Source of the DNA: Pogonophryne albipinna
Lineage: Eukaryota > Chordata > Actinopteri > Perciformes > Artedidraconidae
Reading direction: 5' to 3'
Assembly (NCBI GenBank): GCA_028583405.1
Contig: CM053256.1
Span: 18,315,534 to 18,379,533, forward strand
Length of the DNA: 64,000 nucleotides
The stretch's first letter is position 1; every line of letters starts with the position of its first letter. The translations under genes were made by a program, and so were the position numbers. Of the stretch, positions 1 through 14,220 are shown one piece after another. The notes under the pieces were generated by a model, which saw nothing but the letters and a program-made list of their open reading frames with translations, was not told where the DNA came from and did not search any database.

Positions 1-2468
<2,468 letters not shown>

Positions 2469-2784
2469 CTTGGCTCCACTCCATGCAAAGCTCCGCAGCC
2501 GTGTCAAGGAAACCAGAAACGGGCACGCCTGACGAGGAGACCGCGTCTGTGGGCAGTAGCAGCAGCAGTCTGCCTGACCAGGGCTATGCTGCCTCTGACG
2601 GCATTGCAGAGGGCGAGGACATGGGCCTGGTCGGCTCTCCATCTGACACCCAACCCACATCCCCAAATGGGAGTTTGTCCCTGGATGGAAATAGCCGACC
2701 TGGACCAGAGAGGCTGCTTGGACCAGTACGGGACAATTCCAGTGACAGTGACGAGGGCTGTGCGACCTGGGGATCAAGACACAG
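2469..2784 (+). CDS. cobl: cobl coding exon (Ser-rich, SLPDQGYAAS motif)
   Basis: This is the first coding exon of cordon-bleu visible here. It follows a pyrimidine-rich acceptor (CTCTCCCAG) and ends at donor CAG|GTAGTG. The frame is set by phase: two bases complete a codon begun upstream, then it reads W-L-H-S-M and onward for about 105 residues. The Ser-rich core with S-L-P-D-Q-G-Y-A-A-S is a conserved signature of Cobl/Cobll1 proteins, and the exon ends in an acidic Ser/Asp stretch. It leaves two bases of an Arg codon completed by the exon at 4592. Cobl nucleates actin filaments through C-terminal WH2 motifs; this segment is the disordered linker between the N-terminal Cobl domain and the WH2 region. 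The internal Met at 2483 need not be a start. Confidence 0.85.
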
Positions 2785-4591
2785 GTAGTGAAGAAGAAGT
2801 GATAACAATTACAGAACAAAAGGCACGGAAGTAAGGGTTAACAAAAGTAGGGGGTCAAAGTAGAATGAAGTTAACGAGCAATAACTATATCTTTACATAA
2901 TGTTTCAAGATGATTGGGTTAGGCCCATTAAAGGTCTCCTATTATACTCTTTTTCATCAATATAATATAGGTCTCAGATATATACAAACATGTCTCTGAG
3001 GTGTTTGGCTAAAATACCAAACAGATTTTGAATTGTAGCATCCCATAATCCCCTCTGTTTCAGCCCTGTTTCAAAAGTGCGGATTCTCTGTCTGTTACTT
3101 TAGATGAAAATAAGGAGCCACTCCCCACGCCCCTCTGAGAGATATGGCTAAAAATAACCCACTGGTGCTCTAGGAGGAGATTCAGGTGATAAGGTGGTGG
3201 GGGTTACCTTGGTTGGTTATTGGCTAATGGTTACACAACCAAAAACATCGTTATGACATCATAAAGTGGCCCAAATCTGATCAGCTCATTTTCAGACAGG
3301 TTTTTATATAAATGGATTAGGACAAAAAGAGAGAGAATCTTTTTTCCTGAAACTTTCAGAATCTCTTTAAACAGAGGGGACACATGTTTATGTATAAAAG
3401 ACATGAACAAGTGGATTTTGCATAATAGGTGACCTTTAAGGCATCTGAACTGGCCTTGTGATCATACTCATTCATCTATCTGGCCTCGTGCTTTTATTTG
3501 CTTTCTGCTGACTTCTACTCCTCTTCTGCCTTTCCCATTGCAGTCCCCTTTTATTTTTTAAATCCTGGTTTCCTGGCAGGTTGGTTAATAAATGTGCCAG
3601 CCACCATGCTGTGGGTCTGAGTCAACCTAACCACCAAGATGTATCACCTGCATTAATAAACATCTATAATTAGATTATTGCATTTGCCGATCAAGTTTAG
3701 TTTTACATCTTTATTTCACCTGAAGAATGAACCCTCACTGTTTCAGATGACTACACTATAGAAGTATTTCCACTGTTTAAACTGCTCCAGCAGCAATAAC
3801 CAAGAGCAGTTCCCGCAATGTGTTATATTTGAGTTCTAGTCAAGGCTGGCACCCTCAACCTTTGGACGCTGGCTGACATAGTTATGGTTTCTAGGCCCTT
3901 ATTCAAAGGCTTTTGTGGGAAATTATTGCAGCCCCAGATCACTTTCCACCTTTTAAGTTGTTGTGAAATGTGCATGGTAATGTGACCAGACCCGAATCCT
4001 GGATTGCTGCTATTACTCAGAGCATTTTTATGAATCCAGGGACTGGCCTAATGCGGACGGCTGCTCTGTTTTCCAGGAAAACCTTGTTTTCTCAAAATCA
4101 CTGACATTATATTTGGTTTGGCCTCCTTGTTGCAATTTGTCATGGCTAATATGCCAGTAACTCATGAGAATGCTCTGTTGAACCATTAAAAAGAGTGAAG
4201 GAAGTATAAACTGTGGTAATAATGTCTTCACGGCTACGTCTTTGAGAGCCAGCAGGCGGCAAAAAAAGTGAAATCCAATTTATTTTAAATATCTGAAACC
4301 AACATTTATTTTCATTCTTCAACTGCTGAACTGCATTGAGCCTTTTGGTTTCTGGGGCAGTTTGGTGAAAGTAAGGGAGCCAGATGTAACAACATCATCA
4401 AATAAGCAGCACATAACAGCTGGTGGCTGGATGACTGTTAATAAGAATGATGGGCAGTGCTAGTTTATGGCTGCTCCTACGCACTAATCTGTTTTTTGCA
4501 TTACAAATGTTTAATGACTCTGTGTGTTTGTTTTCACATGTGCATCCCTCAATATGTATTATTGACACATGTTTTTGTGTTCTATCCTCAG
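2785..4591 (+). other. cobl: cobl intron with a TTAA-target MITE
   Basis: An intron joining phase-compatible exons. Apart from the MITE at 2932-3435 it holds AT-rich DNA with no coding similarity I recognise. Confidence 0.7.
2932..3435. mobile_element. TTAA-target non-autonomous DNA transposon (MITE)
   Basis: The element is flanked by TTAA on both sides (2928-2931 and 3436-3439). Its ends are inverted: AGGTCTCCTATTAT on the left and ATAATAGGTGACCT on the right, one mismatch. No transposase frame lies inside. TTAA duplications are the hallmark of piggyBac and Kolobok superfamilies; the ends alone do not decide which. It sits in a cobl intron. Confidence 0.8.
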
Positions 4592-4704
4592 GCACAATGA
4601 CATCAGCCCACAAGCAAAGTCTGGCAGGTTAAAAAAAAAACATGACCCAGAGCTCACAGCCCAGCTCCATCAGACTTTTGCAGATTTTGAAGCGAACCTT
4701 GCAG
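4592..4704 (+). CDS. cobl: cobl coding exon (HNDISPQAKSGRLKKK...)
   Basis: A short 113-nt exon. The acceptor is CCTCAG|G and the donor GCAG|GTGGGT. The first base completes the Arg codon from the previous exon. It then reads about 37 residues, including S-G-R-L-K-K-K and an acidic/amphipathic tail (Q-L-H-Q-T-F-A-D-F-E-A-N-L-A). It ends with one base that joins the next exon to give Asp. It has no in-frame Met, so support is splice phase and composition. Confidence 0.8.
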
Positions 4705-5016
4705 GTGGGTGAGCATCGCATACCCATAATATTAAACTGGTATATTTTATTTCTTTATTGAGGTGAAGAACACATTACTTCCAAGGCTCTACATACCTTG
4801 GAAGTAATATATTCTGCAGTTCAGTAAAGCATTAAACACTCATAACACTACAACATCACGTTTTCATACGTTTATATATGTAGTTTGATGTCAAATACAT
4901 TTGAAATGTTTCACATGACTGGGACTATTTCAAACTGAAGTTATAGCCATGGTAATATGTTTAGAAATAAATCTGTGCCCAAAGTATGATGTATTAATGT
5001 ATTCCACATTTTCTAG

Positions 5017-5202
5017 ATCACATAGATATAGCTTCAGCAAAGAAGTCTCCTTATACCATGTCCACAGACAGTAATGAGGTGCCGGTGTCCGTAGTGGACA
5101 TGGATGTGCCAGTCACAGCCATAGATGAAGTACTGGAGGACTATGAACGCCACATTGTAGCGATTGAGACAAAGTCACTAAGCAGGACTGCTGGCAGCAA
5201 AG
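5017..5202 (+). CDS. cobl: cobl coding exon (acidic, VDMDVPVTAIDEVLEDYE)
   Basis: A 186-nt exon between acceptor TTCTAG and donor AAAG|GTAGGA, entering and leaving in phase 1. It encodes about 62 residues: D-H-I-D-I-A-S-A-K-K-S-P at the start, then a strongly acidic segment with V-T-A-I-D-E-V-L-E-D-Y-E. This linker precedes the large central exon. Reading into the intron gives only a short stop-terminated tail, which supports the donor. Confidence 0.85.
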
Positions 5203-5303
5203 GTAGGAAGAACGATATGGAAGAGCTGATACGTTGCCGCTGCTGACAGTTGTATTATTATAATATATTTTAAATGACCTTTTCTTATCCCTTCTTATCA
5301 CAG

Positions 5304-6907
5304 TTCCAGGCTTTTGTCAGCAGTCCAGTGTGGAGCCACAAAACAAAAACAACAATGCTTGTACAGCTGCTGACAGTAATAAAAGCGGCCGTGCAAACAC
5401 TAAGCAGCTGTCTCAATCTGAGAAGCATAGAAAGTCACTGGAGGATAAGTCTATCTCTGAGAAAAAGGAAGGCAAGATACTAGAGACAAAAACTAAAGAG
5501 ATGCGTGTCACTGATACCAACAGTTTGAAAGAGGAAAAACAAAGAACATCAGCATTGAAATCCAATGTAGACAAGCAGAAACACAGCAAGCCTGACCCCG
5601 TGAAAAGTGACGCTCAATCTTTTCAAGAAAAGAAGCCTGTTTTTCCACCAGCCAGTCAGATATCAGTACTGCCTGTAGAGAGAGATGAAGAGATGCACAG
5701 AGTTAGCCAGGGCCGCAGCTCTAATACTTCACACAGTCAAATAACTCGTAACGTCACATCACGCTTCGGTATGAAAACTTTCACTGTGGTCCCTCCCAAA
5801 CCTTCTGTTGTGCATGCTGCTATGGAAAAGCCAGCTGTCAAACTAACTGTCGGTGCCATTAAGATTGACGATCAAGGAAACATGGTGAAAGGGGATACCT
5901 CCCGAAACAGAGTCGGTGGTGAGTCTGGACTTAATTCCAGTGAGGGGTCTCCTCTTCTTGGAAAAGCCAAAGCTTTTTGGAGCTCAAACGAAAGACAAGA
6001 AAGTTCTGTGCCTCACAGCAAATATGTCAGTGATAAGGTTAAAGAGACCACAGATGACCTGAAAAGTAGTCCCGCTGCAATCTCAGTAACTACTTTAAGG
6101 AGCAGTAACACTGAGGACCTGAAAACTACTCAGACTCCAGTTTACAAACCTGCAGAGAGGACGCAGCCTAAAGAGATGGTTAGAGAAGAAGCGAAAGAAC
6201 CAGCCAGAGCTGTCAAAGTTGCAAAAGAAGAGCAGGTACAGGTGGAGAGCAACATTTCAGTGTCCAAAAACAATCACCAGCCAAGTAATTACCCTACGCT
6301 TCCCCCTCCCATGCTTCCAGACCTGAAGAGAGACCTGTCCTTCCTCAAACCATCCAGGCGGACCTCCAGTCAATATGTGGCGTCTGCCATCACTAAATAC
6401 ACCCCACAGACCTCAGCTAAACCCAGCTCTATCTCTAATATACATGACTCCTATTCTTCTTCGAATTCACAGACTGTCGGTTTCCAGAGGTCAGGTCGCT
6501 CCATACAAGTGAATCCAAACCAATCCTCCCAGTCATCTTTGTCAGATAATAAGGAGAATCACTCTTCTTCTAAATCCAACCCGCCCGGTCCTACAAGGTC
6601 TATGAGCTATCCAGAGTATATTTCTGACTGCCAGAGAGATTTTGCAGGAGTGATACCGGAAAGGGAAGGATTTGGAAGCTCTGTCGGATCCACCAAAGCA
6701 AGTTTTAATTCGCTGGAAACAGAAACAGCCAGGAATAGGCTTATTCAGTCTAGTAGGCCAATCCAAAATGACATGATTGCCAGTAATGGCAACGATAATA
6801 TTAAACAAATTCGTCTGAGAAGCCCCAGCCCTGCACAAAGCAGAACTCCACATTCATCTGCCAAACCTCCCACGGCCCCCAAGACTGTGTCCGAAGACCA
6901 GACAACT
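5304..6907 (+). CDS. cobl: cobl large central exon
   Basis: A 1604-nt exon encoding about 535 residues, the long disordered middle of Cobl. The acceptor is ATCACAG (5297-5303) and the donor ACT|GTGAGT. The first two bases complete a Val codon and the exon ends in phase 0. Recognisable Cobl/Cobll1 family motifs are F-G-M-K-T-F-T-V-V-P-P-K-P, followed by L-T-V-G-A-I-K-I-D-D-Q-G-N-M-V, and a proline-rich P-P-P-M-L-P-D-L-K-R-D-L-S-F-L-K. The rest is Ser/Lys/Thr-rich low complexity. The frame continues past the donor for 12 codons to a stop, which would give a C-terminally truncated form without WH2 motifs if the intron were retained. Confidence 0.92.
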
Positions 6908-7009
6908 GTGAGTAAACCCAGTATTGGAATATTTTACTGTTAAACAAATGCTTTACATACAAATAATCACTGTCAATTAGGTATTTACAACTTCTCATCT
7001 TGTCTTCAG

Positions 7010-7243
7010 AACACGAGGGGCACGACCAAGGCAGTCACCAATCTGATACCTGATGCAAAACTCCAGCCTTCTGTCACAGTGACAGACACAAGTGCTTACA
7101 CAGGTCCTCCACCCGTTACCCTGTTTGGGCCAGTAAAAAAGTTCAGACCAGTGATCTCTAAGTCTGTTGAGAAAGACTCGTCTCTGCATGGCAGCCTGAT
7201 GGAGGCCCTACAGACAGGCGGAGCCAGGGACAGGCTCAAGAAG
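7010..7243 (+). CDS. cobl: cobl exon with WH2 motif 1
   Basis: A 234-nt, phase-0 exon (78 codons), acceptor TCTTCAG and donor AAG|GTGAGA. It reads V-T-L-F-G-P-V-K-K-F-R-P-V, a conserved lead-in, and ends with the first WH2 motif: helix S-L-H-G-S-L-M-E-A-L-Q-T-G then R-L-K-K. WH2 helices bind the barbed-end groove of G-actin and L-K-K is the extended actin-contact segment. Three WH2 motifs distinguish Cobl from Cobll1, which has one. Confidence 0.93.
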
Positions 7244-7427
7244 GTGAGATACACATTGTACAGTGCACATGGATGATGGTCGAGGAAAGAGCGATTATGA
7301 TAACGATATGGCATTTTGGAAATAATAGAAATGCACTATGGTAATAATTTTGCCATTACAGCTGAAGGTGTTGCCTGGAAGACTATATTGGAATAATAAT
7401 AATTCCTCTCTTTGTATCTTTAATTAG

Positions 7428-7544
7428 CTATCCACTTCTGGTCCCAGCATCACAAAGAAAGCCTCCTATGTAGAGGAGGAGAATGAGAGATCTGCTCTCC
7501 TGGCTGCCATTAGAGCCCAGAGCAGCTCCGGGAGGCTGAAGAAG
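7428..7544 (+). CDS. cobl: cobl exon with WH2 motif 2
   Basis: A 117-nt, phase-0 exon (39 codons) between acceptor TAATTAG and donor AAG|GTAAAA. It encodes a short linker (L-S-T-S-G-P-S-I-T-K-K-A-S) and the second WH2 motif, R-S-A-L-L-A-A-I-R-A-Q-S-S-S-G-R-L-K-K. As in the preceding exon, the splice donor follows directly on the L-K-K lysines, a repeated exon design that points to duplication of an ancestral WH2 exon. Confidence 0.93.
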
Positions 7545-8675
7545 GTAAAACACTCTTAGCTATTTACGCAATATCACCCCATGTCTGACCATATCAAGGG
7601 GGTGTGGTAAAGAGCTGAACCACGCCTTTAAAGTCACAGTATGATATGTTTTTTTATGTTCATAATAAGTTTGTCATCCACTTTGAACCTCCTTAAATGA
7701 ATCATTGAATATACCCACATTGCTTATATTATTTGTGCACATAAATAAATGGTCCGACCCAGTGGCTGAATCTCATGCCCTTTGTTGATCTTATGACATC
7801 TTTGGTATGGTTAGAAATGTCTTGACAACCATTCATTTCCATGGAAGATGGCGCTGAGATGATTCATCATTTTCCTCTTGTGTCACCACCACATCAACAT
7901 TCTATATATATTTTGTTTATGACCACATTTCTGTAAACTCACTCCACCAGCTACAGATAGAACAGGGATGCTTCTTTTAAATGTTATTAAGAAAAATGTC
8001 AGCATGCTAACAAGCTAAAAGATGAGGAACATAAATCAGCATTTAGCATTGTCATTGTTAGCATGTTAGCCTGTAGCATTAGGCTGTTATAAACTCTTAG
8101 TCTTTAATAGAGAACAAACGCATGCCCTTATAGCATTACAGGTGGGACAAGAAGGATGTTTACTAGAAAATGTGACTGCTGAACTCTCTGTCTGTATTGT
8201 AAGCTAGTTAGCAGCTCACAGAAGGGTGCATGAACCAAGTTATGCAAGCACGGGTGTCTATTTCCATCCCGCTGTGTGGACTGTGAGCTGTGGTTTGCTC
8301 TCATGTAAGAACCCTTGTGGAATGAAAGGGGCAGAAAACGTGCTTCTGGAGCTAAAACATCTGCGGTTTTATTCTGGAGGTTCCTACCAGAAGTGGAATC
8401 TCTGGAATGGTACATTACTAAATCAGACACAAAAACTTCTCTTAGAGAAAAAAAAAGATAAATAAAGAAAACTAAACCACTTTGCACAATGGAGTTATAA
8501 AAACAATATATAAATGTTACAATCATAAGTAAAAACATTCAATGCAGAAAGATTAGAAAAAATGATGTTTGATTAAAGAATATGGTTCAGAGGTTGACGT
8601 TAGACCATATGTGAGAGCCCCTGTCTATGTTTACATGTCTAAAGTTACCATTGTTCACTCTTTTGTTTCCTACAG
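7545..8675 (+). other. cobl: cobl intron
   Basis: A 1.1-kb intron. Around 7996-8095 it has a run of reiterated GCTAA/TTAGC motifs (tgctaacaagctaa ... gttagcatgttagc), a simple dispersed motif common in fish DNA. No open frame of interest was seen. Confidence 0.7.
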
Positions 8676-8945
8676 ACCAAATCTGGGTCTGCTGATGAGC
8701 TTGAGAAGTTCAGGACCGTGACATCTGAGGAGGCAGGCCCTCCCTCCTCTCCCTCTCATTCTGTCTTCACCCCACCACCGCCCCCACCAGCACCCATGAT
8801 GGCACCTCCACCTCCTCCTCCTGTCTTCTTGGCCCAGGGTAGGACTAGCACTGTGGCAGGTGCTAGGTCCATCAACCCTGCCTCGACCAGGGAGGCTATG
8901 CTGGACGCTATCCGCACTGGATCTGCTGCTGAGCGGCTAAAAAAG
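8676..8945 (+). CDS. cobl: cobl exon: polyproline and WH2 motif 3
   Basis: A phase-0 exon of 90 codons after acceptor TTTCCTACAG. It has an acidic/Ser lead, two proline runs (PPPPPPAP and APPPPPPP-like, around residues 29-49), then the third WH2 motif T-R-E-A-M-L-D-A-I-R-T-G-S-A-A-E-R-L-K-K. The polyproline is a potential profilin or SH3 ligand. I place the end after L-K-K by analogy with the two preceding exons, but the donor there is AAG|GTCCAA, weak at position +3. An in-frame alternative donor AGA|GTGAAA at 8988 would add 14 residues. Retention would stop at 9065. Confidence 0.88.
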
Positions 8946-9833
8946 GTCCAAATAACGGGAAACAAAAGCATACATTTACACCACAGAGTGAAAGTTGTTA
9001 CATCCTTTATCTACTCTGCATTGTGGGGATTTCAATTCTACAGTTGCTCCATGAAAAGGCAGTGATAAGCGTATAGACTCTCTTAAATATCACACACGTC
9101 ACATATGATCAAATATTACCAGAGGCTGCTGGCTTCAAAATCTCAGTTCTATCTGCAGAAAAGTTAGGGGAATATATAAACTAGTGAAGAAATTTAAAAT
9201 AAAACAAAGAGATTGAAATGTAGCATTAGCACAGCAAGTGATGAATATCGTAAAGATCCATTTTTCTTTTAATGAGTCTTGGTGGACAAGGCAGCTTAAT
9301 TTCACCCATATAGAGACTCAAAGAAGAAAGGAGGGGACAGACATAACAGATTGAGACAAGAAAGCCAGACACACAGAAGAAAAAAGGCCTATGATAGTGT
9401 CCTCTTTCTTCTCACATCTTTCGGTCTGGTTTCTCACGTCTTGCAATGTTCAAAGACACCACTGGCAGAAGAAAGCTCTCCTGTGGTGCTGCAGCAGGGA
9501 ATCTGGAAACTAATCGCACATAGTAACACATTCACAGATTCTACTGACAGCCCTACTGTACTGCTGTATGAATATTTTAAAGAAGATAAAGTTGAATTTC
9601 AGGTCAGGCGCTGTGTAAAAGAGTTGACTGAATGTTTTCTCATTAATATTTGCATTGTTTTAGTTAAACGAAAGGTAAATAATTTTCACCACATTCAGAC
9701 TTGAGCTAAAACAAAGTACATATAAAACTTTCTTTAGTGAAGGCATTTTTTCTATGTTTTGCCCACCATACATGAACTTTTACCACCAAAGTGGAGAATT
9801 GTAAACATGACTTGTTGTGTTCCTTTTAACTAG
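8946..9833 (+). other. cobl: cobl last intron
   Basis: An 888-bp intron. It holds an open frame at 9351-9704 with no recognisable domain or splice support, judged spurious. Nothing else was seen. Confidence 0.6.
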
Positions 9834-9917
9834 GTCGCTGCGCCCAGAAAGACAGTCCAAGTGAATGGCAGACTGGGAACAATCCAGACAACCTCCTCAA
9901 CACTCCCTCAGCCATAG
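9834..9917 (+). CDS. cobl: cobl terminal coding exon
   Basis: This is the last coding piece: acceptor TTTTAACTAG, then 27 codons and TAG at 9915-9917. It reads V-A-A-P-R-K-T-V-Q-V-N-G-R-L-G-T-I and a Thr/Ser/Pro tail. Phase 0 matches both candidate donors of the preceding exon. It follows the third WH2 motif, so the protein ends shortly after its actin-binding region. The exon is not strongly conserved by eye, so the assignment rests on acceptor, phase and position. Confidence 0.7.
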   Translation, partial: VAAPRKTVQVNGRLGTIQTTSSTLPQP

Positions 9918-11695
9918 GAGGGGACGCCCACACCACCGTAACAAAGGACATATTAACGCTATTAATATATCGTTTCAGGTCGTTATTGTTTTGCCATTGT
10001 GCTTTTGCAAATTACTTTTGGAAAACTTGAGTCACATTTTGAGTGGATGCTTTTTGAAAGTTGTGGGGAACCTTATCAAAGGCGTGACACAAATTCCAAT
10101 ATAAAAAATAAGAAAGAAAGAATGGTTTTTACATGCCATCTAGATATGATCGTTTGTTCATAAAGGGTTTCGCACCTCTGACAACCAACCAGGGCCTTAT
10201 GCTTAAAAGATTTTGTATGAAAGGAGAATATTTAAATACTACTTCTATGTATTTATGTTGTGAAAGTTGTTCTTAGTAGCCAAACCAATACGATCTCTCT
10301 GATAATTGTGTCACAGGTGAAAGGATTGCAGTTAATTCCATGTATAATATCAGTTCAATCAGTTAGCGTTTAACAATAGCCTGCTGGAGAGAGTTCATGT
10401 CCATCTTTACAACATTTTGCAGTTCCTAAACATATCTTGCCATCTGTACTTGAATTCAGTAGTCTTAACTGGAATGTTGTACAAAGTGTGTGCCAATGAA
10501 AGCAGATTTAAATGGTTTATGATTTGATTTTTTCCTTGATTTTTTTTCCCTCAGTTAAGTTATGGATGCCTTAAACTGTTGCTCACTCAGTGTTATGTAT
10601 ATGATGTTTGCTTTAAATATTCTATATAGGGTGCAATAAGTTGAATCCGCTGATTTTCCAGATTTCAACTACTTATTATTTGTCTAACAAATTACAAAAA
10701 CTGAAAACGTAAGTGCATTTTCAAAAATAATGGATATATCCATTAATGATGTTTAATTTTTTTGTTTAAAAGTGTATTTTAACCAGATCTGGTCCATACA
10801 GTATGCCAACTTCTGCATTTCTTGGCTCTGAGAAAGAAAAAGATGGTGATGACTGATTTGTGTCTTTTATCTAAATATACTTCTAATTTAGCTTCTAATC
10901 ATCATTTTGTGCTGCTGTTTAAGATCTATAAAGACATTGTAATGCGTGAGTGGCCTGCAGAAACATATACTTGTACAGTAGCAATACAACTGACCGTGCC
11001 TTTGATGTTAGATATATTTGAGAAATTAAGATTAACCTTTTATTTCCTTAAAATGTCAACATTTTTGAAGCACTGTTATGGAAAGATATCAATGGGCAAA
11101 GAAACCAACAAGTTACTATGGCGATTGGTCGTAGGAAAGCTGTAGGAAGGCAGTAGTTTAGGTTGCCTTAATTTAGACACATGGTGTTGCATTCCATTGC
11201 GCTCCATTATAAGTTTACAGTGTGGAGTAGCTATGATGGCTATGAGAAACCTAGAGCATTCATATTCAGGTATAAATGCTTGCTGCTGTGGACTGTGAGA
11301 AATCTGAGTAAAAGGAGTCCTAGTTTTATAGAGATTATTTTTAATTCATGCCCACCTGTTTTTCCCTGAGAGGGAAAACCTTGAGATATATTTTCTTTTT
11401 TCACTAACTAGAAGAGATTATTTCATTCACGCAATAGCCTACAGCACATTGTAGCATTGTATATTTTGTACACGAGAATCACAGTAAAATATTTGATACA
11501 AATCCTCAATAGAGAGCTATTTCACTGATAGTGTGAACATTTTATAAGCTATTGCTTTTTAAGTTTCAAGTGCACATTGTTTTTTGGGGACGGTTATTTT
11601 TGTCTGCCCTGCTTTTTGATTCAATAAATAATTTTGCAATCAACTCCAAAGTGACTTGCACCTGATATTCCTGTATTTTATCTTTCTACAATAAA
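9918..11695 (+). other. cobl: cobl 3' untranslated region
   Basis: AT-rich, repeat-poor sequence directly after the cobl stop, with no convincing coding frame. Two AATAAA hexamers occur at 11623-11628 and 11690-11695, with no AATAAA seen between the stop and them, so a 3' UTR of about 1.75 kb is the simplest reading. The extent is inferred. Confidence 0.55.
11623..11695 (+). terminator. cobl: candidate cobl polyadenylation signals
   Basis: AATAAA occurs at 11623-11628 and again at 11690-11695. GT/T-rich sequence with TGTA and TTGTAACC follows at 11720-11740, as expected of downstream elements. Which is used cannot be told from sequence. Confidence 0.5.
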
Positions 11696-11699
11696 AATG

Positions 11700-14220
11700 T
11701 GCCTGAGCCTTTTGCAGCAAATATGTATATATTGTAACCTCTCTTTCTCTTTACCACAATACAGAGGAGCTACTATTCCAGTCAGCCACTCATGACCCTG
11801 ACTCATCACTATGTGGTCACATAAAATGGCTTTCGCAGAACTTCAACCTAACCTCTATTCCTGATTCCTGAAACACTAGTCATTGTGCCTTTCTTCCTTC
11901 CCTTAGAATGATGCCAATATCCACATTAGCTGTGCAATCACACGTAAACACAGTGTACACATATTGGTGGGGCAATTTCAAGTCTTTAATTATAAACAAA
12001 TGCTCTTTGAATAAATATCCCCTTTTCGTGGCAAAGATGTAACCAGGTAAAATGTAAATGGTGGGATTTGTATATACCAATGAAGGGCGACTGGTCATTT
12101 ACTGGGTACTGTCGTAGCAGTGGAATATGTCTGAGAGTTTTGTAAGAGTGATCTTGGCTGTAAATACCTGCAAAGGACCACAGGCTCTTTTGTGGGTACA
12201 AATTCTGCAGTTGATCTACTTTACAAATCGTGTGGTTTCTTGTCTCCCTGTGGGTGTGAGTGATATTTTTGTCATGAGTCTGTACGTGTGTTGAAACATA
12301 CGGTTCCAAAACATTTTAAGCTACCGACAATGTAAACAACCTCTAATTCAAGAATTACCAGAAAATCACACCACCTAAGACAACAGCAGTTATACCATTT
12401 AGGTTTGGCTTTGGTTACGCCTTTATAGATCTGTTGGTAAGTTTGTTGCCATAACAGTTTTACATGTAGGGCTTAAGGCAATCCACTTTAGTGAAAGCCT
12501 TTCCCTCACTGCCTTGACTTCTATTACTCAGCTTTGTTAAAGTTGACTTATGAGTGATGAGACAGTGAGATCGATCATCAGCAGGGGTTTGTTTTGACTT
12601 TGTTTTCCGATGTTAAGTAGTCTACTATATATCTGATCAATCAATTTGAACAAAAGGCCTATGTGTGATGCTGAATGTCTGATGAGGGGAAATCAACATA
12701 ATGTGTGTTTAGTTTATGTCTCAGTGCAGTCCCGCAGGAAGAATGCTTTGTTGCATGGTGGCACACTGATTATGAGTGATGTGATAATGTGTGTTTGTAT
12801 GTCTGTGATGCAATGACTGCACAATGTGTGCTCTTTGAGTGCATGTTAACACTGATGGGACACAGTGTGAGCCCCTTGTTATTCTTAAACCAGATGCATA
12901 CACACTGGACTGATGACCTTTTGTACTTCAGATTCCCATGGTGTGTTCACATAATTTAAGCTTACCCAAGTCTGAAATATCACATGAAATATGGAAAAAA
13001 AGTCAATGCTAGTTCTCCATGTTTTTATTTCTGCCTGAGACTGAGCTTTATCTGACTCGGCTGTGGGCTTCAATTCAAGCTGGTGCATGTCACTCCTCCT
13101 ACATGTTTTATGGTTCTCCAGTTTAAATTACAATAACCCACGAGGTGAATGTACACCTGTTGCTGTCAGTCATATACACATCTGAATGTCTTATGCAATA
13201 TCCTCACAAGGCTCATAAGTACAACAGTGCTCCAAGGTTACTCTGGTGCAATGAGATTTGACCCCCAGTTGTGCAATATGCATACTTCACAGTGATTTTA
13301 TTTGTGATTGTGCACATCAGAGCAGGGCATTATTAACATGTGACTACTTTGGTTTACCATTGATGTCCTTAAAGTATCTTATGGTAATAATCTTAACCAC
13401 TGAGCTTACATATACAATACAGTAACATTAGCCCTTATTAAGCCAGTTAACAAATACTATTACCCTGTTTTTATGAAAGGCTGAAGCTGAATTCAAGTTT
13501 GTTTAATTTTTCTTAACATGGTCCTCAGTAAACAACAGTGTGCATAACACTACCATCTTACCTAGATATTCCTCAAAGCCCCCCTATTTAACCTTATTGA
13601 AACCTGGGCTGACCAAAGTCAAGCCATTAATGTTGCTTATGTTTGTTGTATCAACATTAATGTTCAATGGGTTTAATTTCTTACATAAAAGTGTATTTAA
13701 AATAACCTGTTGCCTAAAACTGTAAAGTATAAGAAACTGAAGTATGAATTGAACCAATGTTTTATGCTAATTGTGTTAGGGCTGTTAAAGTATTCTTAGC
13801 ATATTTTAAAGGGTGTTTATCTTCAAAGCGAATGAAAACTGCGAGGTAAATTAGTAGGCCTATAATCATTGTCACCAATTCTATCAATATCATTTCTAAA
13901 TACCAGTAAGATTTAGAGGTTGTATTATGTTTTCCATGAACATGAAGTTAAGCAACAATTTGATTTAGGAGAAAGGTAAGAGAAGAACAATTTTCTATTG
14001 AGCAACTGCTTGTCTTCCATAAAAAATATTTGGTATCGGTTTTATATGGGGTAAGACAACTTGAATATATAACAACTTGGTCAAATATTCTTATAGAGTA
14101 GGCAACGCCCTCTTTAATTCGCTTTATTTCACTTTAAAGGTACAGATAGGCTACTATGAACAGCACACACCGAACTGAGCTCTTGAAAAAACAGCAGAAT
14201 CCTCTGAACACGCCCTTATT
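11700..14220. other. cobl-grb10 intergenic region
   Basis: About 2.5 kb of AT-rich DNA between the inferred cobl poly(A) site and the grb10 promoter. No gene, transposon end or long repeat was recognised. Confidence 0.6.

Noticed and set aside
9351..9704. 117-residue frame in the last cobl intron
   Set aside because: No splice-site fit, no motif; the annotated terminal exon at 9834 explains the gene end better.
2469..9917. Assignment of the first gene to cobll1
   Set aside because: Three WH2 motifs are present, whereas Cobll1 has one, and the downstream neighbour is grb10 rather than grb14.
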